Shown here: piece by piece, positions 45,483 to 56,318 of the stretch | How positions within the stretch are numbered: position 1 is the stretch's first letter | Layout of the letters: each line of letters starts with the position of its first letter | Made by a program: the position numbers and the translations under genes | Source: Eudorina sp. 2006-703-Eu-15 | Taxonomy: Eukaryota; Chlorophyta; Chlorophyceae; Chlamydomonadales; Volvocaceae | Reading direction: 5' to 3' | Assembly (NCBI GenBank): GCA_003117195.1 | Contig: BDSI01000065.1 | Location: 602,723 to 666,722, forward strand | DNA length: 64,000 nucleotides | The notes under the pieces: model-generated | What the model was told of the DNA's origin: nothing | What the model saw: the letters and a program-made list of their open reading frames with translations, nothing else | Database searches by the model: none

Positions 45483-46487
45483 CTACAGCTCCTTGGACGG
45501 CTTGGTTCCGGCCGCCGGCAGGCTAGCCCGCGACGGCTGGTTCTTCTCGGACCGGGACTCGGGCCTGGACTCGGGCCTGGACTGGGACTTGGCGTCAGCC
45601 GCCGACACACGCTGGCGCTGCGGCGAGCTGAAGATGGGCTCCGGGCCCGGGCGCTTGTACGGGTTGCTGCCGGAGGGCTGGGTACCGTAGTGCGCAGCCA
45701 GCAAGGTGGAGATCTGTTCGGTCAATGGGATGCGCCTCAACTCGGCCAACTCCTGCTTGGTCCGCTCCAGTTCCCGACTCTGAGCGACGTACTTGCTGTG
45801 CCGCTCTTGGTCCTTCTCCTGCAGGCTGTGAAGCTCTTGGTCCTTGGTGCTAATGAGCTCGACGTGCACGCTCAGCTGGGTCTTGAGGGCCTCCTAATCA
45901 TCCTCGTACTTGGCCAGCTGCTTCTTGAGTTCGTCGCGATCTTGGATCAGCAGGTGGTACGGGGTGGGCCTGTAGGGTGAGACGTCTGGGGTCTCGACCT
46001 CGGTGTAGTGCTCCAAGGCGCCGTAGGCCATGGTGAAGCTAACCAGCTCGGTCAGGAGGGCCTCGTGGATCAAGGTGTAGACGTCTTGGATGTTGTCAAC
46101 CGCCTCGCGATGAACGCATTGAACAGCGGGTAGCTTGAGACGTCACCATCAGCGATCGACAGCAGCAACTTGAACTGATCCTTAGTCTCGTCCGTCAGGG
46201 TCTTGGATTCAGCGAAGGTCGTGAGGGCCTCCTTTTCCTCTTTGGTGAGGGCCGGCTTGAAGCTTCTGAACGTAGGCTTACGGCAGCAAGCGTTCAGCGT
46301 GCTCCTGAGGTGCTCCGCGGCGCTGGACAGCGCAAAAAGCAGCTTGTAGACCGCATCCCGAAGGGCAGGCCGGACAGGGCTAAGACGCTTGGTGGTTCTG
46401 ATAGCCTCGTCGTAGGCCGCGATGAGACCTTCCAGGGACGGGCTCAGGTCGTCAAGGTTCTCGGGCAGGGACTTGGGCGCCTACGGC
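45483..46487 (-). pseudogene. Upstream ORF of the retroelement with coiled coil (frameshifted, nonsense)
   Basis: Read from the fold-back junction down, one frame gives about 120 codons (from PKSLPENLDDLSPSLEGL to SSYPLFNAFIAR), then the reading must shift near 46110 to continue IQDVYTLIHEALLTEL. A TAG at 45894-45896 interrupts a heptad-like coiled coil (DRDELKKQLAKYEDD before it, EALKTQLSVHVEL after it). It ends TKPSKEL-stop at 45483. The function is unknown; position and orientation suggest an N-terminal Gag part or an additional element ORF. Confidence 0.6.
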
Positions 46488-46489
46488 AC

Positions 46490-46818
46490 ACAGGACCCGT
46501 ACAAGTGACTTGGAGCTCGGACTTAGAGAAAAAGTTTTTTGAGGCCTCGGCCTTAGCTTTTTGATCAATTTAAACTTGAACAATTACCGCTTGGACATGG
46601 TTGACTTAGACGTCTCGGAAAGTGAAGGTCTCGGGTTCGAAACTCGAGGGCTTCGTTGCAGGTTGGCCAAAGGGTTAAATCCTAAACCCTAAACCCTAAT
46701 TCTGCAACGAAGCCTTCGAGTTTCGGACCCAAAACCTTCGCTTTCCGAGATATCTAAGTCCGAGGCCTCAAAAATTTTTTTCTCTAAGTGAGCTCCAAGT
46801 CACTTGTACGGGTCCTGT
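46490..46818. mobile_element. Fold-back (long inverted repeat) element with telomere-like loop
   Basis: Terminal ACAGGACCCGTACAAGTGAC is matched by its reverse complement ending at 46818. Arms of about 172 and 117 bp pair along most of their length, and the left arm has a 50-bp extra segment (about 46553-46605). The 40-nt loop (46662-46701) contains CCTAAACCCTAAACCCTAA at 46681-46699. The element separates the two facing retroelement copies. No target-site duplication is evident. Confidence 0.8.
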
Positions 46819-47108
46819 AGTGAAGATCGATCTCCAGTCCGGTTATCACCAGATCCGAGTTTCGGAGGAGGACATTCCCAAGACCGCGATCAACACGCGT
46901 TACGGGCACTTCGAGTTCACGGTCATGCCGTTCGGGCTAACCAATGCCCCAGCCACCTTCCAACGGCTGATGAACGACATCTTCCGTCCGTTCCTGGACC
47001 AGTTTGTACTGGTGTACCTCGACGACATCCTGATCTACTCCAAGACCACTGAGGAGCACGCAGACCACTTGGAACAAGTGCTGAAGCTGTTGCGACAACA
47101 CAAGTTGT
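46819..47108 (+). pseudogene. Retroelement RT fragment (plus-strand copy)
   Basis: It encodes [20 protein letters not shown] through [10 protein letters not shown] to LLRQHKLY, nearly identical to the minus-strand RT over 95 codons but with an intact YLDD box. It starts abruptly at the fold-back edge and ends abruptly at the fusion to integrase sequence. Confidence 0.88.
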
Positions 47109-47786
47109 ACACCCAAGACCCCACTGTCACTGCTGGAATCACACCCGAACTGGGAGCCAGCGAACGTGGCAGTCACCGACTTCATGCTTGCCCGAGAACA
47201 TGCCCTAGCAATCGCAAAGGCACACGTGCGCGCCACGCAAACGCGACAGGCCCGCCACGTGAACATCAAGCGCAAGGACGTACGCTACAAGCCGGGTGAC
47301 AAGGTTCTGCTGACAACCGCAAACCTGCGCCTGCTGACGCAAACGTCCCGGACCAAGTTCAACCCGCGGTACATCGGTCCTCTGAAGGTCGAGTCAGTGG
47401 TGTCCCGCAATGCGATCAAGCTCAAGTTGCCGGACCACATGCGGATCCACCCAGTTGTGAACATCAGTCAGGTACGCCCGTATCTGTCTGAGCCCAAATT
47501 CCCGCCCAGAGACAAGGACTCAGGCTCCACTGAGCCGATCATCAACGACACCGGCGACCTGTTCTACGAGGTGGAAGCCATTCTCAAGCGCAACATCACC
47601 CCGATCACGAACAAGGTCTCCTATCTGGTCAAGTTCAAGGGATACGACGTTCACGAGAACCTCTACATCGACGAGGCGACCCTGCGCGCTGATGTGCCAG
47701 AGCTTGTCGCCCAGTTTGAGAAGGAGAACCCCAGGCCCGCGCAGGCCGTCAAGACCCGCGCCAACGTGCGCTCAAAAAAGAGCTAA
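47109..47786 (+). pseudogene. Retroelement integrase C-terminus and chromodomain
   Basis: The frame opens with [20 protein letters not shown], then the integrase C-terminal fold ([47 protein letters not shown]) and a chromodomain (YEVEAILKRN, YLVKFKGYDVHENLYI). It stops at TAA, 47784-47786. The chromodomain places the element among chromoviruses of Ty3/gypsy. An internal deletion has removed RNase H and the integrase core between this part and the RT fragment. Confidence 0.88.
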
Positions 47787-47900
47787 ATTAGGATATCATG
47801 CGAATGCGAGCGCGACCCTAGGTGTCTACCGTGTCATCTTGCCTGCTGCCGTTGTGTGTTGCTGATCTGTGTGTGTCAGTTGCGAGGACGCAACCCTTCG

Positions 47901-47914
47901 TAGAGGGGGGATGG
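47901..47914 (+). other. Polypurine tract
   Basis: TAGAGGGGGGATGG lies directly before the LTR start TGTAGCAGG, the normal position of the plus-strand primer. Confidence 0.75.
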
Positions 47915-48315
47915 TGTAGCAGGATGCTATTACAATAGGTATTGATCTGCGATTGCTTCGTGCGGAGATCGATCCCGCGACCTTGCAATCGTGATCTTGT
48001 TTCCTTAGCGTTCCGCAAACAACCCGATATTCTAATGATGTGGAAGTATCTAGTATATGTAGCGAGACGGATGGAAGGTCCGTCGAAGCGAAACCGGTTG
48101 TAACCTAGCTGTCGAGTATGGATAGACCCGTCGATCCGCCGGCTATCCGTTTGGTATCTTTGGTTAGTCGTTGAAGGGCCCCAGTGTCCGAGGGCCCCTC
48201 CTGGAGTGTGTACGACATGGAACGCTATTTAAGTGGCCTCCAGGCCATTCCGGACGATTATCCTTGATTCCCCTTGACTCTCAGACAACCAAGCTTGTAA
48301 CTATTAAGTGTTACA
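47915..48315 (+). repeat. 3' LTR of the plus-strand copy (about 401 bp)
   Basis: It begins TGTAGCAGGATG after the polypurine tract; the proposed end GTGTTACA gives TGTA/TACA short inverted termini. An internal TATTTAAG (48226-48233) is a plausible TATA box. The 5' end is supported by the second copy at 41348; the 3' end is inferred from the termini only. Confidence 0.65.
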
Positions 48316-49284
48316 CCCGAGGCCCCTTGTCCCTAGTACCGGAGCACTTCCACCCTTCTACACGCGCTCTGGGTGATTGGTTCGTCTCTATCTCCTCCGG
48401 TTTCGACGCGCTCGCTCGGGCCGCGGAGAGGGCGGGCGGGGAGGGCGGCGAGCGCCGCCCAGCAGTTTACAGCTGCTCACAGTTCGAGTGTAGTAGATAC
48501 GTGTATGTTGTCTCGCATTTTCTCCCTTCAGATCGATTTGACGACGAAGAGCAAACCTTACGTAGTTCACGGCAATCCAGCTAGGAGCTCGTGCCAAAGG
48601 CTTCTGGGCTTTGCGAAATTGAACATACACATCTTGCTGGGCTCGCTCGCTGTAGCTGCAGACCCATTACCACGCACCTTTGCTGCAACCTTATTCGAGC
48701 GGCACTGCACAGCATGCACCCTCCTCTCCAATCACCAGAACCATTTAGGTAGGACAGCTGTCACCATGTACGACCGCATGCGCATCGCAGCAGCCTCGCT
48801 CGCTTCTTTCGAGGCCGTACGTCGGCCGCGCTGCAGCAGTACGCGCGGCCTGGTGGCGCGATTAACGGCAACATACATGCATACATTACAGTGGCTCCAA
48901 CTAACTAGATAACGGCAATTGGCGCAGAACCTTCGCTCGTGTCCAGAACGAACAAACCTGTCGAGGGCCGTCGGTGGTCTATCTGACGTACGTACAGCAC
49001 TTGTTGCACCAAGCGAGCGACTACATACTGTACTACGTACGTAGCCAGTAACGCCGCGAACCAATCGACTTCCAAATATGTAATTGATCGATCGATGCCA
49101 CATGATCCCCGCCCGCACGCACGCACGCACGGCAGCCACATACACAAAATAATCCCGGTGATTACCATATACCAATCATCATTGCTCGCGGCCACCAAGC
49201 AACCTAACCGCCTTGCGTGATTGAGACGGACGACCAGCTCCGTCGTCCGAGTCTGTCGTCGCCCCATGCACCCATACATCCGCA

Positions 49285-49520
49285 CAGGGTGGCTATCTTA
49301 TTTTGCGGAGTATCTACGGCCGGAGATACTCCGTGCCCAATCGTGCTGAAAGTATCTGTCGGAGGGAGCTTTTGCCGGCATTTTATCTACTCAAGGGGGC
49401 TTTTCCCCGTGCGAGAGGCCATGAGTATCTAAAACCCCATTTTCCCACCGAGGGAAAGTATCTATCAAAACGCAAGGTTTTCGGCCGAATATATATTTAT
49501 ATCTTAAGATAGCCACCCTG
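49285..49520. mobile_element. hAT-type MITE, 236 bp, with 8-bp target-site duplication
   Basis: Perfect 16-bp terminal inverted repeats CAGGGTGGCTATCTTA and TAAGATAGCCACCCTG are flanked by direct repeats CATCCGCA at 49277-49284 and 49521-49528. An 8-bp duplication with CAGGG termini is the hallmark of hAT transposons. The interior has no coding capacity and holds subterminal AGTATCT motifs, including the hairpin GGAGTATCT/AGATACTCC. Perfect repeats indicate a fairly recent insertion. Confidence 0.92.
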
Positions 49521-49820
49521 CATCCGCATATATACGCCATCAGCACGTGCGTCCACTCGTCCCCTGATGAGCAACCCGAAACCCTTACCCTTCCCCCTCA
49601 TCATATGTATGTATGTCTGCGTGTCGTCTGCACGTCGTCGCGCGGGGCGCATGAATCAGGATGGACGAAATACATGCAGGCAGGCAGGCAGGCATCGAGG
49701 AATGCCCGTCACGTCACGTCAGGTCATCACGCACAGCCACGCACCCCGCTCCCTCGCGCCTACCTCACTCGCCCGCAGCTGAGCACATACAACGCACGGC
49801 AAATAATAGGGCAGGCACGC

Positions 49821-49862
49821 GTGCAGTGCAGTGCAGTGCAGTGCAGTGCAGTGCAGTGCAGC
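49821..49862. repeat. (GCAGT)8 tract
   Basis: Eight perfect copies of the same pentamer that fills gene B intron 10. Confidence 0.95.
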
Positions 49863-52220
49863 ATGTATGCATACGCGAGCCTGCTGCATCGATGCCAACA
49901 AGCAATTAACTCTCAGCATTTACATGTGACATCCTCCGTATGCATGTGTGTAGTCCGTATCCCCCTCCCTGCTCTATCTGCCCCTACGAAGCCACGAATT
50001 CGACAATTTCACATCCGGTCGGGATACGGGTCCACCTTGTAACGGTTACAAAATTTCACAGTTCATGCAACCATAGTGCCCCGCTGGATGGTGCGCGGGC
50101 AGTCAGCAGCAGCTTCGAGGTCACTCGCTCGCGCAACGGCAGGCAGGCAGCAGCGCAGGCAGTCAGAGCCACGCACGCAGCACGCACCTCGATCGCTGCT
50201 TCCCGCGATCGGCTAGATCGGCCAAGCCAGCCATGACCCCCCCCCTCGCTCGCTCCACGCACGCACCGAATACCGACCCCCGAGTACCGTAAATACACGC
50301 CCACGCACGCAATCGACGCAACCGCCGGCCCGAATCAACATGCAGCTCCGTGAAATATCATCCACCCGCCCACGGCGCGCCTCGCTGCGCCGTCTCATGA
50401 TGCTGCTGATGGTGGTAAAACAACTGCGCACGGCATGCGATAGCAATCGAGTATGACACTCGACACACTGTAGTGCCGCGTGCGCAAGCAATCATCAAGA
50501 GTAGTGTGCGCCCCAATTATCTATCATCACGCACATGCATGACGACGGAGCCGTATGTATGCCGTACTCTTCAGCGAGGATGTGAGCTATATAAAGGAAA
50601 AGAAGCCATCGTCACGCCCGGACATATGTACGTTCGCCATACCCAGTTCCGCTGGCCAGCAAGCGCAGATGTATGAGGACTGATGGTTTAGATCGTTAAT
50701 GACGTCACAGGCAGAACCCAGCAGACGGAACCAACCGTGGAGGCAAAGGCGCATTGGCGACGGACGGAGGCAGCCAGCCAGCCAGATAGCTATGCTATGC
50801 AGGCGGGTGTCGGTGTATATGTTTGCGGCACCTGCCCGCCATGCGTTGCGTGTACATGTACGTACGTATGTGCGGCACGGCAACATGTGGACGGGCGACA
50901 GGGAGGCTTGCGTCGTGTGTCTACGTATCTACCGAGCAAGCAGGCCACACATACAGATACATAATAACCGAGAGGTGCGTGCCTCTATCTAGCTATCTGA
51001 CCATCCAACGGCGAACGAAGACCCAGCGCAGCCAGGTTGGGACGGGAGGGGCGGGCGCGGCGCTATCGCACGAGTGTCGGTCCTCCTGTCTACTCCTCCC
51101 AGCAGGTGTGGCCGTGCTGCAGATTCGTTCAAAGCGTGCGTGAAGTGCAGTGCGTACATGTACATCAGGAAATTGTGACGTGCGAACCTAGCTACCCCCC
51201 CCCCCCGCACCCATCCACCCACCCTTCCACCCACCCATCCACGCGCGCGGGACACCCATCCACGCACCACGGCAGCCTACTGCAATGGTCGCTCGTACGT
51301 ACGGGTACATATATATGCACGCTCCCCTGCGTGGGCGGGCTCGCCATGACCCACGACGGACATACAAGCAAGTAACAGGAAGGGAAAGAAAATAAAAAGA
51401 TATCCACATTCTGGCAATCCAAGTCACGAGATAAAGCGCCAGCGTCAATCAGCGTAATCAGCGTCAATCTACCTTACTTACCTTAAGCCGTCGGGAAGGA
51501 AAGAAAGAATAATTACCACTCACCCTCAATCCACGCATTTCAAGGCACGCTGTCACTACTGTCACTCGCTCCTGCCCCGCCGCCTGTAACCCAGTGCGTG
51601 CGTGAATAATGACGGCTGGCTGCTGCGTGCACATGTACGAGCCAGAAAGATGTACGAGCGTATATATCTAATCTATCTGGTGCACGCAGGCAGGCAAGAC
51701 GAGTGCAGCGGCGGTATGTACGACTTCCTATATATGTACATGTATGCATGTGCGTGCCCACGTACACACGAATGATGAACGTACGCGTACGTATGTGAAC
51801 GAAGGGAGAACAGGAACGAGAACAGGATGGATGGGACGGCGAATGATAAACACCGCGCATCCATCTAACCGCCACCAAGCAAAGCGCGCGCATGTCTGTC
51901 TGTCTGCATGTGTGTGTCTCCGGGAGCACAGCCAGCGGGCTTCCGCGCTCGCGGACTGCGATGATGACGATAGCTCGGCTCCTGCACGGCTCCTGCGCGC
52001 ATGCACCGCCGGCTGTGCACCAGCATCTGCATCGCCGTCGTCAAGCCGGAGGGCACCACCAGATAGAGCTCATCAGGTGGCTGGGTGGTATGGACGGCTC
52101 AGTCCATACATCCTGTGAAGGGCAGTCATGCATGTGCCCGGCGTGATCAAGATGTACTGTTGACTGCGTGGGACCGTACGTACATGTCGTACATGTCGTG
52201 CACGTTGTACATGGTGACGT

Positions 52221-55200
52221 TCATCGCAGCTGGTACTTCTTAAACTGCATGGCGGTGAGCGCCATGAGGAAGAAGACGATGAAGAAGAGCGACAGGTAGC
52301 CCATGTACGCCCACTTGTCCACGTTGGCGAGGCTGTAGTACGACAGCACGGTGCCGCCTGGCCACAGCACGCATTACGCGTACAAGTAAGGCAAATTGGC
52401 AATTGTTGGGTCTGTAGCAGGGAGTAATACGCACTGAACTCTCCCCGCTCGCTCATGGCAAGCGTATGTGCGTGTATGCCGGCATGTGTAGCAAGGTGCC
52501 GTACAGGAAGTATATATGTATGTACACCCCCGCGCGTGTGACGTGAACTCCCAGCATCCCGATATACAGGGAAAAATGAACGCCTAATTACTTTGTCAGT
52601 AGTTCTCTCTCGACTTCATTCATAAGTTGTAGATAGGTGACAAGGCATCATGCATGGGCCATCGGCATGGGAGCGAACAATGCACCATGCAAGCATGCAT
52701 GCACAATGCACCCCGCCCTTCTATCTATCCGATCCACGAGGGGCATCGATTTGGCGGAGGAAACGAACCGGAAAAGCCCCGCCCGCCCGACATCAGGATT
52801 GATTATTCTCGATCGTCCATACATATATACAGACAATTAGGAGGCTGCTGGATGGGCTAGATGGGCGTCACTCACTGAGAAACTCCGGGTCGCGCTTCTC
52901 GAACTGGTTCACCATAAGCGACCCCCAGCTGTAGCGAATGAAGTCTGCAGCAGGTCGGAGACAACGGGATGCACATTATGTATGGAGGCAGCAGCGAGCT
53001 CGCATCGATGCATGGTATGCCACATCGTGTTCAACATCGCCAAGCAGGCAACAAAGTACGTACGTAGATAGCTAGGCAGGAACGCAAGTAGGCAGCCAAG
53101 CATGCAAGCACACCATGCATCCAGCAGGCAAGCCCCACAACGCGGCGGGTACCACATACAGGCTGTTGGTGCCTGCGTTCTAGCTATCTATCAGCAGGCG
53201 CGTGATGATGACCCGGGGATTCCAAGCAAGCACCTATATATTCCAACCAAGCAGTAAGCAAGCCTTCGCTCCAACGCGCTGCTGTATGCATGTATGCACG
53301 TACACAACGGGCGTGCGGAGCGACTTCCGTCATTCCCAGCAGCAGCTGGCGCGCGAGCCAGTGCATGACGATGGATTAGTATCTATCCCGACGCACGGCC
53401 CACTATATCTCTACCACCACGGACGACGGTACATAAAAAGCCTAGAACGAACCTACACCCCCACACCCTACAATCGACCCGAAACCCTTGCGTCCTCCAT
53501 TATTTGTGACTAGTGGCTCGCGCGCTTGTACCGCACGTGGCCCCCGAAATCCAAACAAGCGGAGGCAGCGGCAGGTACTCACTGATGTGGGTGTACCACT
53601 GCCACCAGGGGGGTATCTGGCTGAAGGGGAAGAGCAGGCCGCCGAAGAACAGCAGCGTCACCACATAGGTGGGCAGCAGCGCGGCGGCAGCGTCCAGGCT
53701 GGGCGAGATGGCGGCCACGAAGTAGGCCAGGACGATGCCGTTGGCCAGGGTGATGTAGTAGACCAGCCAGAACGCCACGAACTGGCCCTGGAACTGAATC
53801 ACTGTACGAACGACGGGTGCGGGTGTGGGTGCGGGTGCATCGATGAGGATGGGACGGGATGGGATGGGGTTCCCATAGTTCCGTGCGGGCGACCCCACAC
53901 ACGACACGCACGTCGTACTCAAGATCTTCCTCCACCACGACCACTTGCCACGTGAGGATGTATGGTCCAAACAACACCCATCCACCCAGAATCACGCAGC
54001 CCTGTTTCATTCCCGTGTATGACTGATCGATCACGCACGCGTGCGTAGCTACACCCACACGGTGGATGGCTAAGCACGCCTGCTGGTACATACACATGCG
54101 GCTGGATGGGCCCAAGGAAACCCGGTCTGGCGATATGCCGTATGCCGTATACACGTGAGCGAGTGAGGATCCCATCTGTCAGTCAGTCCCGTGCGTCCTC
54201 CCGTGGCAACAGAAGCCGTGTACGTACGTACACACGTCACGTCACTCCATGCATGGTAGGTAGGCACACCCTGCATGGTCAGCAGCGGTACGTACCGTAG
54301 AAGACGTACGACGACATGACGAGAGACGCCAGCCCCGCCAGGAGGAGCTCGTCCAGCATCTTACTCAGCAGGTACGTGATGACCAGGTAGAGGCCGTCGT
54401 TGCGCTCGCGGGCGAACAGCTTGCGCTCTGTTGCGTGAGGTCGTCGGGGCAGGGGCGGGGGCAGGGGCAGGGGAGGCGATGGAACGAGCGTGGCAGTGTC
54501 TGTAGTGTCTGCTATAGCAATAGCCAATAATAGCTAATAAGCAAGCGTCTGCTGCTAAGCAGCGAGGAAGCTTAACGAACATCTCCATCCAGCGCATGCG
54601 TGGACCGATGGTCGGTAGGTGCTGCATGTACGCGGTGGCCATCATATATATCAACATGTCTCCCAACGCAGCCATCCGCGCACACATACAGTCGTTGAAC
54701 AGCGCCCTCCATCGCTCCGTCCCAATAGTCGTCGTGGCGGCCTCACGCTGGCAAGCAAGGGCGGCATGGAGCCCCTACATCTGCCGCTGGACGACGCACG
54801 GAACTCACTCACCCATCACCAGCGTGGGCATGTAGGCCGCCGCGCCAAAGGCCGGCAGCGTGCACCACATAAACAGCACTGCGGCCATGTTAATGTAGTT
54901 GCCCTCGCTGAACTGGTCGCCCACGCCCTGGTAGAGCGTCATGATCAGCAGGCTGCAGCGGGCGGCGGCGGGGCGCGTGGGGCGGGATGACGTGAAGACA
55001 GTAGTCCAGCAGCTAACCAGACGTGGGGACGGATGATAAACTGGGACCGACGGCCTATTGGCTGCTGTATGTCAAGTCGGCAGCGCGCACTACGCGAACG
55101 CAGTGCATCCGGCACCGGGAGGCAGCGCTGTCCAAATAGAGCTAGCGCCGCTAAGACGAGTGAGCCCTTCCAGCCAAGTGCATCGTGTGTATGTGCTGTT

Positions 55201-55683
55201 TGTTCCGCTGGCAGGCAGGCAGCAGCCCGGGATTCGTTAGTTGGCAGGTAGGCAGGTACGTTCGCGAGTACTTCTGCTGCTGGCGTCGGTCTATCGCACC
55301 CATAGTTCGGCCAGCAAGCAGCAGCCAGCTGTCGTGCGTCAGCCCTCGTGCGCCCCGCCCCCAGCTGGCTGGCTGGTGTCCTGGTGTCCTGGAGTCATGC
55401 ATGTCAACCTCGCTCGTCCCTCAGGGCGGGCCAAGGTCACTACTAGCTCGGCACCCAAGCCATCTATCGATGCATCCCCCGTTCATTCCCACACAGCACG
55501 CGCCTGATGAACACCTTGTCCGCAATCCGGGGCGCCAGGAACTCGGCATCGCGGAAGTTCTTCGTGCTCCTGTACTACGGGGCCAAGGACGGAGACGGAG
55601 ACGGACGGATGCATGATGATGCGGAGCTAGCCAGCAAGAGGCAGGGATAGAGCGCGGGTCGCTGCGGCCGGCCGGTCATGGAC

Positions 55684-55776
<93 letters not shown>

Positions 55777-56250
55777 TGGGGTGTTACACTGTGGGCGGCT
55801 CGCCGTACACATGTCGTACGGACGAGTGCCAGGGGCCCCTTGCCGGGCCGAACCACAGCGCAGGGCGGGGCGCGCGGATTTGTCTGTCCGTCTGTCTGTC
55901 CGTATGTCCGCCGCGCGCCTCACACCCTGGTTCGAGCCCGGCGGGGCTCCCCTCCAAGCAAGCAGGCCGGCCAAGCACTCACACGCGCGCACTCGCACGC
56001 CAGACTCACACTCGCTCCTCCACGCACACGCACTCACACGCCCGCCGCCAGCTGGCTCATGGTGAGCCCCGGCCGGACTTACTCGACCGCTGCACTGGGA
56101 AAAGCAACAAACCGGAGCAGCAAACTCGACTGCAGGCTGCTGCTCCGCACTCGGCAAGGAGACCAAAAACGGGGTCGACCTGCTCTCAAGTTCCCGCACA
56201 CCCACCCAGCCAACCAAAAACCCGGCTCACTCGATGGGGCCTCAGGGGTC

Positions 56251-56318
<68 letters not shown>

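Larger units (their letters stand above)
41348..48315. mobile_element. Rearranged, inactive Ty3/gypsy (chromovirus-like) LTR retrotransposon complex
   Basis: Two related copies face each other. A minus-strand copy (41399-46487) carries an upstream coiled-coil ORF, gag, protease, RT, RNase H and integrase. A plus-strand copy (46819-48315) carries an RT fragment fused to the integrase C-terminus and chromodomain, a polypurine tract and an LTR. Between them lies a fold-back of 329 bp. At the left end the first 51 bp of the same LTR (41348-41398) occur in plus orientation, joined directly to minus-strand integrase, so the complex arose by inversion and deletion. It lies between the tandem ABCG genes. 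Confidence 0.85.
48316..52220. other. Intergenic spacer between retroelement and gene D 3' end
   Basis: No gene is supported; open frames are short and unlike known proteins. Contents are a hAT-type MITE (49285-49520), a GCAGT tract (49821-49862), many CGTACGTA-type palindromes, and a TTGTAACGGTTACA palindrome near 50037 that also occurs near 17178. Confidence 0.4.

Noticed and set aside
46621..46665. Possible B-box (GGTTCGAAACT) of a tRNA-derived element
   Set aside because: It lies within the paired arm of the fold-back and has no A box or cloverleaf.
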